Shown here: piece after piece, positions 27,982 through 37,328 of the stretch
Numbering within the stretch: the stretch's first letter is position 1
How the letters are laid out: the number at the start of each line of letters is the position of its first letter
Assembly (NCBI GenBank): GCA_947466425.1
Contig: CANIBZ010000007.1
Span: 1 to 64,000 of the forward strand
Length of the DNA stretch: 64,000 nucleotides
Direction: 5' to 3'
Origin: Flavobacteriales bacterium
Lineage (GTDB): Bacteria > Bacteroidota > Bacteroidia > Flavobacteriales_D > Sanyastnellaceae
The notes under the pieces: model-generated
What the model was told of the DNA's origin: nothing
Database searches by the model: none
Seen by the model: the letters and a program-made list of their open reading frames with translations, nothing else
Program-made: the position numbers and the translations under genes

Positions 27982-29298
27982 ATGGCAACAATAGAACTGA
28001 GGTTACCCAAGATGGGTGAAAGTGTCGCAGAAGCGTCTATTTTGAGTTGGTTAAAGAAGGAAGGCGATCGCGTTACTGCGGACGAGCCTTTGGTTGAAAT
28101 AGCAACGGATAAAGTGAATAGTGAAGTGCCATCTCCGGAAGATGGTATTTTGGTTTCTTGTCGTGTGAATGTGGGAGATACCGTTCAGGTTGGACATGTC
28201 ATTGCAATTATCGAAACAGGAGATGGAGCGAGTGCATCAGCGCCTGTTGCGGCTGCCGCACCTGCAATAATAGAAGTACCTGCAGCACCTGCAGCACCTG
28301 CAGCACCCGTGGCTGTTTCTTCAGGAACTGCTGTTGTTTCTTCTTCAGATAGATTTTACAGTCCGTTGGTGAAGAATATTTCCAAACAAGAAAATATTTC
28401 TCAAGCTGAGTTAGATAGTATTTCAGGAACAGGCCAAAATGGTCGTGTAACGAAAGAAGATTTGATGGGCTACATCGCTAGTAGAGGTAATAAAGTTGCC
28501 CCAATTCAAGCGACGTCAACGGCGTCAGCGCCAGTTTCCAAATCAGTTGAAGCTCCGCGTGTTAAAGGTCCTACCATTACGGTTGGTCCGAACGATGAGA
28601 TTATTGAAATGGATCGTATGCGAAAACTTATTGCCGATCACATGATCATGAGCACGCAAGTTTCACCTCACGTTACATCCTACGTAGAAGCGGATTTGAC
28701 GAATGTGGTTATGTGGAGAAACAAAGTGAAGAAGCAGTTCGAAGCGAATGCAAAAACGAAATTAACGTTTACTCCAATTTTTATTGAAGCTGTTGCGAAA
28801 GCTATTCGTGATTTCCCGGGAGTGAATGCAAGTGTAGATGGAAACAATATCATCATGCGTGGCGATATTAACATTGGAATGGCTGCTGCTTTGCCTTCAG
28901 GAAACTTAATTGTTCCAGTAATTAAAAATGCAGACCAGTTGAATTTAGTGGGTATCGCCAAAAAAGTAAATGACTTGGCAGAGCGTGCTCGCGCAAATAA
29001 ATTAACTCCAGATGAAATTCAGGGTGGAACATATACCTTGACCAACGTTGGTTCATTTGGAAATGTAATGGGTACGCCCATTATTAATCAGCCGCAAGTT
29101 GCTATATTAGCCGTAGGCGCAATTCGCAAGAAGCCAGCTGTTATAGAAACTCCGCAGGGAGATGCCATTGCCATTCGCCACATGATGTTTTTGTCACATT
29201 CATACGATCACCGAATAGTAGATGGCGCATTAGGAGGACGTTTTGTTCGCCGCGTTGCAGATTATTTGGAGGAATGGGATGTAAATCGTGAAATATAA
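27982..29298 (+). CDS. 2-oxoacid dehydrogenase E2 (dihydrolipoamide acyltransferase)
   Basis: A 438-residue E2 subunit. It has a lipoyl domain at 1-80 with lipoyl-Lys K44 (EIATDKVNSEVP), an Ala/Pro-rich linker, a peripheral subunit-binding domain at about 125-165 (YSPLVKNISKQENIS and GRVTKEDLMGYI), and a catalytic domain with HSYDHRIVDGALGGRFV, where His and Asp form the active site. The single lipoyl domain suggests the branched-chain or 2-oxoglutarate type. E1 and E3 genes are not adjacent. A TAAATTCG box lies 17 bp upstream. Confidence 0.93.
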   Translation: MATIELRLPKMGESVAEASILSWLKKEGDRVTADEPLVEIATDKVNSEVPSPEDGILVSCRVNVGDTVQVGHVIAIIETGDGASASAPVAAAAPAIIEVPAAPAAPAAPVAVSSGTAVVSSSDRFYSPLVKNISKQENISQAELDSISGTGQNGRVTKEDLMGYIASRGNKVAPIQATSTASAPVSKSVEAPRVKGPTITVGPNDEIIEMDRMRKLIADHMIMSTQVSPHVTSYVEADLTNVVMWRNKVKKQFEANAKTKLTFTPIFIEAVAKAIRDFPGVNASVDGNNIIMRGDINIGMAAALPSGNLIVPVIKNADQLNLVGIAKKVNDLAERARANKLTPDEIQGGTYTLTNVGSFGNVMGTPIINQPQVAILAVGAIRKKPAVIETPQGDAIAIRHMMFLSHSYDHRIVDGALGGRFVRRVADYLEEWDVNREI

Positions 29299-29319
29299 TT
29301 TTTGAAAAAAAGTAAACCT

Positions 29320-31377
29320 ATGAAAACTCGTTTCTTTTCCCTTTTGATCGTCGTGTTGTCTGCTTTCAGCAGTGTGCACGCATCTTCGAATGTTGGTAAT
29401 CCAGAATTTAATGCAGCTTTTTCAGAAGCGAATAAATTGATGGAAGAAAATTTTTGGGATCAAGCTTCAAATGAGTGGAGAAAGGTTTTGGCTATGGATG
29501 CTGAAAATATCAATGTAAATTACAAATTAGGCTACTGCTTATTGCAGACAGAGACCAATAAGGTTGAAGCTTTGAAGTATTTGGAAAAAGCTACCTCGAA
29601 AAAATTGAATTCAGGCTATGACCCCTTCGATCCAAACGAGAAAGCCGCTCCGGTTGAGGCTCTGTTTTATTTAGCCATTGCGCAACACTTGAATATGAAG
29701 TTTAATGATTCTTCTGAAAGCTTAGAGCTCATGAAGAGTCAAATAAACAAAAACCACAAACTGGCTGCTCAAATTGACCGAGCATTACAAATTAACGAGT
29801 TTGCTAAACTTCTGGTTGCAAGTCCTAAGAAGTATACTATTACGAATGCAGGCGCAACAATTAACGGTGTTTTTGCTGATTTTGGTCCAGTACTTTCGTT
29901 TGATGAGAGCAGCATTTTCTTCACTAGCAGAAGACTTAGACCCGATTCAACCAATGCGAAAATTAAAGACTTTATAACTGACAAATACCGTGATGATATC
30001 TACGTTTCCTTTAAAGGAAGAGATGGGAAATGGGCCGTGCCGGAATTGTTGAATTTGAATTCGGATGATCATGACGCAACTATTTCTGTTTCTCCAGATG
30101 GAAACACGTTGTTCATTTACAAGGATAGTCTTGGCGATGGTCAAGTAATGTATTCGACTCTTTTGGGTGAAACATGGAATGCTCCGGTGAAATTATCTTC
30201 TAATATCAATTCGAAATACTGGGAAACACATTGTACTATTTCTGCTAATGGAAATGAATTGTATTTTGTGTCAGACCGTCCAAACGGTATTGGACAGCGA
30301 GATATTTATAGATGCGATAGAAATTCGAATGGATCTTGGGGATTGGCTCAAAATCTAGGGAGTGTTATCAATACAATTTACGAGGAGGACGCACCGTTTT
30401 TGAGTGCTGACGGGAAGTATTTATACTTCGCGTCGAAAGGACATTCAACGATGGGTGGATTCGATCTGTTTGTAAGCGAGCGTTTACCTGATGGAACGTG
30501 GGGAGCGCCAGAGAATATGGGTTACCCATTGAATACTGTGGACGATGATATATTCTTCCAACCGATGGCCGACGGAAAGCGCGCTTTTTATAGTTCAAGA
30601 AGAGATGGTGGATTGGGTGATTTAGATATTTATGAAGTCTTGATGCCAGTTAAAAAGGGAGAACAATTGGCAAGCTTGAAAGGTGTTTTCAAGCCGGCTA
30701 AGGGAAACAGCTTACCGAAGGAGGGGCTGAAAGTGGTAATAGTAAATACAAAGTCTAACGAAAAACAAGAGTCATTGGCCAAAAATGACAATGGCGAGTT
30801 TTTAGCTGTCCTTCAACCCTGTTCTACTTATTCAATTGACTATTTGAATGGTATTGAGAAGCTGAAGTATGAATCGTTAACAGTGCCTTGCGATGGCGAA
30901 AAGCACGACTACACAAGAGAGATACAGTTAATTGCTAAAAAGGACGATATCGTATTTAATAAAGAAGACCCAATTCAAACGAAGATCGACGCAGACAAGA
31001 CTTACGCCGAATACTCACACTATTTCCTTTACGGGAAAAGTGATTTCTCTGGAGAAGAGACTAAGTTTAAAGAGTTTATCGTGAACTGCCAAAAAGTTAT
31101 TGATCAAAAGGCTTTTGTAACAATAACTATTGAAGGAAGTGCTTCGAACGTTCCTACCGCTGGAAGCAAAACCAACGAAATGCTTTCGAACGAACGTTCG
31201 GTTAATGCTCAGAAGGGATTGACAAAGGCTCTTTTGAAGAATGGATACATTGAAAATGTTGACTTTAAATTTGAAAAGCCAATCAATGTAGTTCAGGGAA
31301 AGAAATTCGAAAACGATGCTTTGCAAAATAAATCGGAATACGAAAAGTATCAGTACATCAAAGTTAAGGTTCAATAA
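29320..31377 (+). CDS. PorE-like TPR-PD40-CRD-OmpA envelope protein
   Basis: About 685 residues from MKTRFFSLLIVVLSAFSSV, which is a signal peptide. After it come TPR-like helices (about 30-130), a beta-propeller of PD40 repeats (SVSPDGNTLFI, ISANGNELYFVSDRPNGIG, FLSADGKYLYFASKGHSTMG), a carboxypeptidase-regulatory-like beta domain (about 450-530) and an OmpA-like C-terminal domain with NEMLSNERSVNAQ, the peptidoglycan-binding NxxLSxxR pattern. This is the domain order of PorE, a T9SS-associated cell-wall-anchored protein. Membership in the T9SS is inferred by architecture. A shorter relative without OmpA is at 49.5 kb. Confidence 0.85.
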   Translation: MKTRFFSLLIVVLSAFSSVHASSNVGNPEFNAAFSEANKLMEENFWDQASNEWRKVLAMDAENINVNYKLGYCLLQTETNKVEALKYLEKATSKKLNSGYDPFDPNEKAAPVEALFYLAIAQHLNMKFNDSSESLELMKSQINKNHKLAAQIDRALQINEFAKLLVASPKKYTITNAGATINGVFADFGPVLSFDESSIFFTSRRLRPDSTNAKIKDFITDKYRDDIYVSFKGRDGKWAVPELLNLNSDDHDATISVSPDGNTLFIYKDSLGDGQVMYSTLLGETWNAPVKLSSNINSKYWETHCTISANGNELYFVSDRPNGIGQRDIYRCDRNSNGSWGLAQNLGSVINTIYEEDAPFLSADGKYLYFASKGHSTMGGFDLFVSERLPDGTWGAPENMGYPLNTVDDDIFFQPMADGKRAFYSSRRDGGLGDLDIYEVLMPVKKGEQLASLKGVFKPAKGNSLPKEGLKVVIVNTKSNEKQESLAKNDNGEFLAVLQPCSTYSIDYLNGIEKLKYESLTVPCDGEKHDYTREIQLIAKKDDIVFNKEDPIQTKIDADKTYAEYSHYFLYGKSDFSGEETKFKEFIVNCQKVIDQKAFVTITIEGSASNVPTAGSKTNEMLSNERSVNAQKGLTKALLKNGYIENVDFKFEKPINVVQGKKFENDALQNKSEYEKYQYIKVKVQ

Positions 31378-31385
31378 AATAATTC

Positions 31386-32177
31386 ATGCTTCACTTAAAG
31401 AGACCGTTGGTTTTTCTTGACCTGGAAACCACCGGGACCGACGTTGCGAAAGATCGCATCGTGGAAATAGCTTTTGTAAAAGTTATGCCAGATGGAGCAA
31501 CTGAAACGCTACCCGAGTTTAAAGACACAAGGTTCTTAATTAACCCTGGAATGCTTATTCCCATTGAATCTTCTTTGGTTCATGGAATTTATGATGCTGA
31601 CGTGAAGAATGCACCTTTGTTTTCAGATTGTGGGCCTATGTTGAATGACTTCATTGAAGGCTGCGATCTCGCAGGTTACAACAGCAATAAGTTTGATATT
31701 CCATTGCTTGCAGAAGAATTTCTTCGCGTGGGTATTCCATTCACTTTGGATGGAAGAAACACTGTTGATGTGCAAATCCTTTTCCACAAACTAGAACCAC
31801 GCAATTTGTCTGCTGCGTTTAAATACTATACCGGAGGAACGTTAGAAAACGCTCACGCTGCGCTAGTAGATACTCAGGCTACTTACGAAGTGTTCAAGGG
31901 AATGTATGAAAAGTACAAGGATGACGAGCGAGCTCTTCCAACGACCATTGAAGAAATAGAAACCATGAGCAGCTATGGAAAAAGAGCGGACCTCATTGGT
32001 AATCTTCAATACAACGAAGAAGGCGATATGGTATTTGGATTCGGAAAACACAAAGGAGTGAAAGTGGCAGACGTTCTGACGCGTGAGCCGGGGTATTTCG
32101 GTTGGATGATGAATGCAGACTTCCCTTTATACACGAAGGAAGTCCTTCGTAAGTTTCGAAACAACATGATGGCATAA
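31386..32177 (+). CDS. DnaQ-like 3'-5' exonuclease with C-terminal DUF3820-like domain
   Basis: A 263-residue protein. The N-terminal DEDDh exonuclease has FLDLETTGTD (DxE), CDLAGYNSNKFDIPLL (second Asp) and NAHAALVDTQATYEVF (HxxxxD). Residues about 210-260, MVFGFGKHKGVKVADV then EPGYFGWMM, resemble the small DUF3820 module. It probably trims DNA or RNA 3' ends; it is not necessarily the replicative epsilon subunit. It lies 8 bp after the PorE-like gene and 4 bp before a glycosyltransferase. Confidence 0.85.
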   Translation: MLHLKRPLVFLDLETTGTDVAKDRIVEIAFVKVMPDGATETLPEFKDTRFLINPGMLIPIESSLVHGIYDADVKNAPLFSDCGPMLNDFIEGCDLAGYNSNKFDIPLLAEEFLRVGIPFTLDGRNTVDVQILFHKLEPRNLSAAFKYYTGGTLENAHAALVDTQATYEVFKGMYEKYKDDERALPTTIEEIETMSSYGKRADLIGNLQYNEEGDMVFGFGKHKGVKVADVLTREPGYFGWMMNADFPLYTKEVLRKFRNNMMA

Positions 32178-32181
32178 AGCT

Positions 32182-33267
32182 ATGCGAGTTGCAGTCCTCG
32201 TCTCGAATGATCTAGCATACGATCAACGAGTAAGCAAGATTTGCGATTCCCTTCAACATAAAAAATGGGACGTTCAGCTTGTCGGTGTTTTAAAGACCGA
32301 GAGCACTTCTATTCAACGCACATATTCTACAAATCGATTGCGCGTCTTTTTTAGCAAAGGACCTTTGTTTTATTTCATGTTGAATGTGCGCATGTTCTTC
32401 TATTTGCTCTTTCACAAAACCGATGTCATTTGGGCGAATGATTTAGACGTGTTGTGGCCGGCGGTTTTGATGAAGAAGCTTCGAGGCACAAAAGTCATTT
32501 ACGATTCGCACGAGTATTTTACAGAGGCGGAAGGGTTAACCGGAAGAGAGCGAATTAAAGCTATCTGGACGCGCATTGAAGAACGATGCATTCCGCATGT
32601 ATATCTTTTTATTACGGTGAATGAAAGCATTGCTTCCATCTATCGAAAGAAATACAACCGCGAAGTTTTAGTACAACGCAACATGCCCATTTTGGTGGAA
32701 GATGAAAGTGAACGGGAGGAGTTGTTTGAAACGAAAACCGTCGTTCTTCAAGGTGCATATATTGATCCAGATAGAGGCGGAATGGAATTGGTTGAAGCGT
32801 TTCAATATTTGGAAGGAATTCAATTGTTGATTGTTGGTGCAGGAAGAGATTTGGAAAACATCAAGAAGCGTATAGTTGAACTTCGGTTGGAAGAAAAAGT
32901 AAAAGTTCTTCCACGTATGTCTTACTTCGAACTGAAAAAATTAACGCAGCGTGTGCACTTGGGAGTGTCTTTAGACAAGCCGTTACACATGAACTACACG
33001 CTTTCCCTTCCAAATAAATTGTTCGATTACATTCATGCGGGAGTGCCAGTGCTGGTAAGCAATTTGGTTGAACCCGCGCGCATTGTGAATGAATTTAAAG
33101 TAGGTGAGGTAATTGAAGAAGTAACGCCGAAAGCTATAGCAGAAGGGATTCAGAAAGTGCTGAATTCCGCTTCATATAATGAGTATAGAACCGCCACTAA
33201 AAAAGCAAAGTCGGCGTTGCATTGGCAAGCCGACTTCGATAAACTAGATTTCTCTAAAATTTCTTAG
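32182..33267 (+). CDS. Glycosyltransferase, GT4-like
   Basis: A 361-residue two-Rossmann-domain (GT-B) protein. The N-domain carries VSNDLAYDQRVSKICDSL and VIWANDLDVLWPA, common in bacterial GT4 enzymes; the C-domain has LLIVGAGRDLENIK and YTLSLPNKLFDYIHAGVPVL, a variant of the donor-binding E-x7-E region. It probably transfers a sugar to a surface glycan or lipid; donor and acceptor are unknown. It is in line with the exonuclease gene (4 bp gap) and converges on the next gene with a 4-bp overlap. Confidence 0.87.
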   Translation: MRVAVLVSNDLAYDQRVSKICDSLQHKKWDVQLVGVLKTESTSIQRTYSTNRLRVFFSKGPLFYFMLNVRMFFYLLFHKTDVIWANDLDVLWPAVLMKKLRGTKVIYDSHEYFTEAEGLTGRERIKAIWTRIEERCIPHVYLFITVNESIASIYRKKYNREVLVQRNMPILVEDESEREELFETKTVVLQGAYIDPDRGGMELVEAFQYLEGIQLLIVGAGRDLENIKKRIVELRLEEKVKVLPRMSYFELKKLTQRVHLGVSLDKPLHMNYTLSLPNKLFDYIHAGVPVLVSNLVEPARIVNEFKVGEVIEEVTPKAIAEGIQKVLNSASYNEYRTATKKAKSALHWQADFDKLDFSKIS

Positions 33268-33860
33268 AACAAAAATCCGACAGCAACTCCTGTGCGGACA
33301 AAGTATCCAACGTAAGGACGGAAGGCTTCGTTAGGTGCTTCAACAAAAGGTTCGCTGGTTGACACACGCGTGTCTCCGCTATTCCAGATGGTTCCGAAGT
33401 TTACGTCGATACTAATTTTATCTTGGAAAATTCTTTGGTAACCGAATGACATTCCAACTCCGCCTGTGTTAATGTTGCGTTTGTTGTAATCGTAGATTGT
33501 CATGTATGTAATGGGGTCGTATCCCACATAAATTTGTTCAAGCGCTTCCATATACTGGTAACGCGCAAACATAGAAAGGTAGATACCTTCAGGTGCATTG
33601 TACTTGCCCATGTAATAACGGAATTCAGGGGTAATGGCAACGCGTGTAATGTAGCTGCTTGCGAAGCCATCGCTTTGATCTTGATATAAACCACCAATAA
33701 CAAAGCTTGATCTTTCTTTCGTTTGATGCTCGAAAGAGACATTCGCGGTGCGCATGATTGGAGAAGAAATATCCAACTTCAGGATGTTCTTTTTTTGTGC
33801 TGAAACCACGCTTGAGGTCAATATCAACACGATTACGAATAACTTGCTTATAAACTGCAT
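33264..33860 (-). CDS. Outer-membrane beta-barrel protein
   Basis: About 198 residues from MQFISKLFVIVLILTSSVVS, a clear signal peptide with cleavage after SAQ; the ORF track extends 28 codons upstream without support. The mature part alternates polar and aromatic residues (FRYYMGKYNAPEGIYLSMFA, SFGYQRIFQDKISIDVNFG) and ends in AVGFLF with a terminal Phe, as for small OmpW/OmpX-like barrels. Its role is unknown. Confidence 0.75.
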   Translation of the reverse strand: MQFISKLFVIVLILTSSVVSAQKKNILKLDISSPIMRTANVSFEHQTKERSSFVIGGLYQDQSDGFASSYITRVAITPEFRYYMGKYNAPEGIYLSMFARYQYMEALEQIYVGYDPITYMTIYDYNKRNINTGGVGMSFGYQRIFQDKISIDVNFGTIWNSGDTRVSTSEPFVEAPNEAFRPYVGYFVRTGVAVGFLF

Positions 33861-33921
33861 ATATTTTTCTTTTTGTATGAATAAATTTAGTGCAATTTCG
33901 CTAAGTCGAAAAGAAAAAACT

Positions 33922-34149
33922 ATGACAAAAATTTTTAACATCATTTATCTCGGTTTAGCACCAATTTTATTTGGGTTAAGTTGGTTTATTTCTCATGAAT
34001 TGTTCAATCACTTCATGAAGAACAAGGGTACGTTGGAAAATCCAGCGAAAGACAATTCATTGGTCTTCGCTTGCGGTTTTTCCTTCTTGTACCTGTTGGT
34101 GTTTTTTATCATACGTGACCTCTACCCGAAAAAAAATAACAAGTCGTAA
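33922..34149 (+). CDS. Small two-helix membrane protein
   Basis: A 75-residue protein from the ATG at 33922; the ORF track extends upstream through the divergent barrel gene. There are two hydrophobic segments (IIYLGLAPILFGLSWFI and SLVFACGFSFLYLLVFFII), a short charged loop between them and a basic tail (YPKKNNKS). No family recognised. It sits alone between a divergent barrel gene and recA. Confidence 0.6.
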   Translation: MTKIFNIIYLGLAPILFGLSWFISHELFNHFMKNKGTLENPAKDNSLVFACGFSFLYLLVFFIIRDLYPKKNNKS

Positions 34150-34203
34150 ATACATTACAAGATCACACAACAAATTTGTCAAACAATTAAAAATTAAAGA
34201 AAC

Positions 34204-35208
34204 ATGTCTGAAGTAAATAAAGAAAAATTGAAGGCCCTTCAATTGACCATGGATAAGTTAGAAAAGACTTACGGTAAGGGCGCTGTAATGAAATTAGGCG
34301 ATAGCGCAGTGGAAGCCATGGAAGTGATTCCAAGCGGATCGTTGGGTCTGGATCTAGCGTTAGGCATAGGCGGATTTCCGAAAGGAAGAATCGTAGAGAT
34401 CTACGGTCCGGAATCTTCGGGTAAAACAACCTTAGCCATTCACGCGATTGCAGAGTGTCAGAAGATGGGCGGCATTGCTGCTATCATAGATGCGGAACAC
34501 GCGTTCGATAAGTTCTACGCTGAAGCGTTGGGTGTTGATACAGAGAATCTTTTGATCTCTCAGCCAGATAATGGTGAGCAAGGTTTAGAGATTGCTGATA
34601 ACCTCATTCGCTCAGGCGCCATTGACTTAATTGTCATTGACTCTGTGGCTGCATTGACTCCTCGTTCTGAGATTGAAGGAGAAATGGGCGATTCAAACGT
34701 AGGTGTTCAAGCACGTTTAATGTCGAAGGCTTTACGTAAGCTTACAGGCACCATTAGCAAGACCGGATGTTGCTGCATCTTCATTAACCAATTGCGTGAA
34801 AAGATTGGTGTCATGTTCGGTAACCCTGAGACAACAACAGGTGGTAACGCACTGAAGTTCTATGCTTCCATTCGTTTAGATATTCGTCGCTCTACTCAAT
34901 TGAAAGACGGAGAGAATGTAATTGGAAATCACACCAAAGTGAAAGTGGTAAAAAACAAAGTTGCTCCACCGTTCAGAACGGCAGAGTTCGACATTATTTA
35001 TGGTCAAGGAATTAGCCGCGTAGGTGAGTTAATTGACATGGGTGTTGATTTGACTATTGTGAAAAAGGCAGGTTCTTGGTTCTCTTACGGTGAAACCAAA
35101 TTGGGACAAGGACGTGATGCGGTGAAACAATTGCTAGACGACAATCCAGAATTAATGGCAGAAATCGAAGGCAAAGTGAAAGCAGCTCTTGCAGCTAAAA
35201 AGGCGTAA
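34204..35208 (+). CDS. recA: Recombinase RecA
   Basis: A 334-residue recombinase with Walker [10 protein letters not shown], Walker [11 protein letters not shown], LexA/L1-L2 region [17 protein letters not shown] and [20 protein letters not shown]. It forms filaments on ssDNA for strand exchange. The C-terminal acidic tail is short, ending AALAAKKA. The upstream gap is 54 bp; no SOS box was recognised. It ends in a strong terminator. Confidence 0.98.
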   Translation: MSEVNKEKLKALQLTMDKLEKTYGKGAVMKLGDSAVEAMEVIPSGSLGLDLALGIGGFPKGRIVEIYGPESSGKTTLAIHAIAECQKMGGIAAIIDAEHAFDKFYAEALGVDTENLLISQPDNGEQGLEIADNLIRSGAIDLIVIDSVAALTPRSEIEGEMGDSNVGVQARLMSKALRKLTGTISKTGCCCIFINQLREKIGVMFGNPETTTGGNALKFYASIRLDIRRSTQLKDGENVIGNHTKVKVVKNKVAPPFRTAEFDIIYGQGISRVGELIDMGVDLTIVKKAGSWFSYGETKLGQGRDAVKQLLDDNPELMAEIEGKVKAALAAKKA

Positions 35209-35230
35209 GCTTATTTCACAGACAAACAAA

Positions 35231-35257
35231 AAGAGGAACCATCGGTTCCTCTTTTTT
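35231..35257. terminator. Terminator after recA, probably bidirectional
   Basis: A perfect 10-bp stem AAGAGGAACC/GGTTCCTCTT with 3-nt loop is followed by TTTTTT on the plus strand and preceded by AAACAAA, so it can also stop minus-strand transcripts from the convergent peptidase. Confidence 0.88.
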
Positions 35258-35275
35258 ATTTCCAACAAAATGGAA

Positions 35276-36391
35276 TTACTTAATGTATCTCCAGTCTTGA
35301 TTGTTTTTAATCGTTTTCAACGAATGGTAGATCAAATGAATGACTGCCTCAACATCGTCTTTGGCAACCATCTCAACTGTCGTGTGCATATAGCGCAATG
35401 GAAGTGAGATAAGTGCACTCGCAACACCTGCATTGCTGTATGCGAAGGCATCGGTGTCTGTTCCTGTTGCTCTGTAAACAGCTGCACGTTGAATGTCGAT
35501 TTTATTCTTGTCGGCCGTGTTAATGATGTGCTTCAATAAGTTGTTTTGAACGGCTGGTCCGTAACTAACTACGGGGCCTTTGCCGCACGCTAAATCTCCG
35601 CTCATGATCTTGCTCATCATAGGAGTTTGTGTGTCGTGACAAACGTCTGTAACGATGGCAACATCCGGATTAATGCGATGTGCAATCATTTCAGCACCAC
35701 GCAATCCAATTTCTTCTTGAACAGAATTGGTGAAGTACACACCGAATGGAAGTTTGACTTTGTTCTCTTTCAACATACGTGCTACTTCGGCAATCATGAA
35801 TCCACCAATGCGGTTGTCTAACGCGCGACCTAAGTAGTAGCGGTCATTCAATACCATGAACTCATCTTCGAAGGTGGCTACGCATCCCACGTGAATGCCC
35901 AGTCCTTCCACTTCGTCTTTTGTTCTAGCGCCCACATCCAAGAAAATATTTTTCATGGAAGGAGCTTCCTCTTTCTCTTGACGAACATGAATCGCCGGCC
36001 ATCCGAATACGCCTTTCACCAAACCTTTCGCCGTTTGAATATTCACACGCATAGATGGTGCAATCATGTGATCGCTTCCACCGTTGCGACGCAGGTATAT
36101 AAATCCGTCTGGAGTAATGTAATGCACGAACCACGCGATTTCATCGGCGTGTGCTTCAACCACAACTTTGTAAGGGGCATCTGGATTAATTACACCCACC
36201 ACGGTTCCGTAAGTGTCTACGATGTGTGTGTCTATGTATGGACGAATGTAGTCTAACCACATTTGCTGTCCGGGTGTTTCGAATCCGGTTGGAGCAATGT
36301 TGTTAATGTACTTCTCAAGGAACTCGTGACTATTTGCGTTCAGGATGCTCTTCGATTTTTTTGTAGCGGGTGCTTTCGTTTTCTTTGCCAT
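35276..36391 (-). CDS. M42-family aminopeptidase
   Basis: A 371-residue cytosolic dinuclear-metal aminopeptidase. Candidate ligands: His in VEAHADEIAWFVHYI, Asp in GRALDNRIGGFM, catalytic Glu pair in SVQEEIGLRGAEM, Asp in VTDVCHDTQ and His in PLRYMHTTVEM. This is the M42 (FrvX/glutamyl aminopeptidase) order. An Ala/Lys-rich N-terminal extension (MAKKTKAPATKKSKS) of about 20 residues is unusual for the family. It trims N-terminal residues from peptides. Confidence 0.92.
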   Translation of the reverse strand: MAKKTKAPATKKSKSILNANSHEFLEKYINNIAPTGFETPGQQMWLDYIRPYIDTHIVDTYGTVVGVINPDAPYKVVVEAHADEIAWFVHYITPDGFIYLRRNGGSDHMIAPSMRVNIQTAKGLVKGVFGWPAIHVRQEKEEAPSMKNIFLDVGARTKDEVEGLGIHVGCVATFEDEFMVLNDRYYLGRALDNRIGGFMIAEVARMLKENKVKLPFGVYFTNSVQEEIGLRGAEMIAHRINPDVAIVTDVCHDTQTPMMSKIMSGDLACGKGPVVSYGPAVQNNLLKHIINTADKNKIDIQRAAVYRATGTDTDAFAYSNAGVASALISLPLRYMHTTVEMVAKDDVEAVIHLIYHSLKTIKNNQDWRYIK

Positions 36392-36432
36392 AGCAATTAT
36401 TTGTTAATCAAAAGTAGAGAGATAAAAATCCA

Positions 36433-37122
36433 GTGGAACCCTACCAAGAAAATAGTTTGAACAATACCGCGGTGAACAAATCGCGCACGCGTGAATTGAA
36501 GCAAACGGCAGACGGCTCGTTCACGTTGTTTATTCCGGAAGTGGAAGAGACTTATCACAGCACGCACGGCGCGGTGCAAGAATCTATGCATGTCTTTATT
36601 GAAAGCGGATTGAAGGCGTGCGACAAAGAAGAGATTCGCATTTTGGAAGTGGGCTTGGGAACGGGATTGAATGCTATGTTAACCCTTCAACATGCAACAA
36701 AAAAGATTCACTATTGCGCGCTCGAGCCTTATCCGTTGTCGAAGGAAATCTTGGAAGAATTATCGGCGAGTCGAACGGATCAATTCGAAATGAAATTTCA
36801 TACTTCTAATGTTGGCGAATGGATTTCACTACAAGAAAATTTTTCATTTGTTCGAGTGGAAGTGGGGTTGGAAGAATTTTCTTCCGAAGAGAAATTCGAT
36901 GTCATTTATTACGATGCCTTTGGACCTCGCGTAGAGCCTGGCTTGTGGACGCTAGCGCGTATGCAACAGTGTTTCGACTTGTTGAATGAAGGCGGCATCT
37001 TCGTCACCTATTGCGCGAAAGGCGAAGTACGTCGCAATCTTCAAGCGGCGGGGTTTGTGGTGGAAAGGTTGGCGGGGCCGCCGGGCAAGCGCGAAATGCT
37101 TAGAGGGGTGAAACCCCTCTAG
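36433..37122 (+). CDS. tRNA methyltransferase, MnmD-like
   Basis: A 229-residue SAM-dependent enzyme with GTG start at 36433. It has ILEVGLGTGLNAML (SAM motif I), the N-terminal MnmC-domain stretch SFTLFIPEVEETYHSTHGAV, and DVIYYDAFGPRVEPGLW with the motif used by the MnmC methyltransferase domain. It resembles stand-alone MnmD, which finishes 5-methylaminomethyl-2-thiouridine at tRNA wobble positions; no oxidase half is fused. The last codons and stop form part of a GGGG/CCCC hairpin that starts the repeat array. Confidence 0.88.
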   Translation: MEPYQENSLNNTAVNKSRTRELKQTADGSFTLFIPEVEETYHSTHGAVQESMHVFIESGLKACDKEEIRILEVGLGTGLNAMLTLQHATKKIHYCALEPYPLSKEILEELSASRTDQFEMKFHTSNVGEWISLQENFSFVRVEVGLEEFSSEEKFDVIYYDAFGPRVEPGLWTLARMQQCFDLLNEGGIFVTYCAKGEVRRNLQAAGFVVERLAGPPGKREMLRGVKPL

Positions 37123-37175
37123 AATGTCTTTCAGACGAATGCCTACGGCGAATGCTTCGCGAATGTCTGCGACGA
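37101..37175. repeat. GAAT mini-hairpin array A
   Basis: A run of short self-complementary units separated by GAAT: TAGAGGGG/CCCCTCTA (overlapping the mnmD stop), GTCT-TTC-AGAC, GCC-TAC-GGC, GC-TTC-GC and GTC-TGC-GAC. A purine-rich stretch and a separate hairpin follow. The same units in the same order appear in arrays D and E. No coding frame spans the array. Confidence 0.88.
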
Positions 37176-37207
37176 TTATGAAGAATTAAGAGAAGTTAAG
37201 TTTAATC

Positions 37208-37229
37208 GGGTCGAAATATCTTTCGACCC
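37208..37229. repeat. Hairpin GGGTCGAAA-TATC-TTTCGACCC
   Basis: A perfect 9-bp inverted repeat with a 4-bp spacer, about 30 bp after array A. Partial copies occur next to array B (42471, right half lost) and array D (44284, right half mutated), so it belongs to the same composite element. There is no T-run, so it is a poor terminator candidate. Confidence 0.8.
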
Positions 37230-37328
37230 TAAGGTGTGATAATTCAATCTCGTTGAAAGGAAATAAATCAAGAATCTTGAAAAAAACGGCAAGGAAGTTT
37301 TGATTTTATTTGTTGAAAATTCCTCAAC

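Noticed and set aside
33748-33921. N-terminal extension of the small membrane protein
   Set aside because: It runs antisense through the signal-peptide region of the barrel gene; the ATG at 33922 is better.
37208-37229. Intrinsic terminator
   Set aside because: Strong stem but no U-run on either strand, and incomplete copies elsewhere do not follow genes in a constant way.
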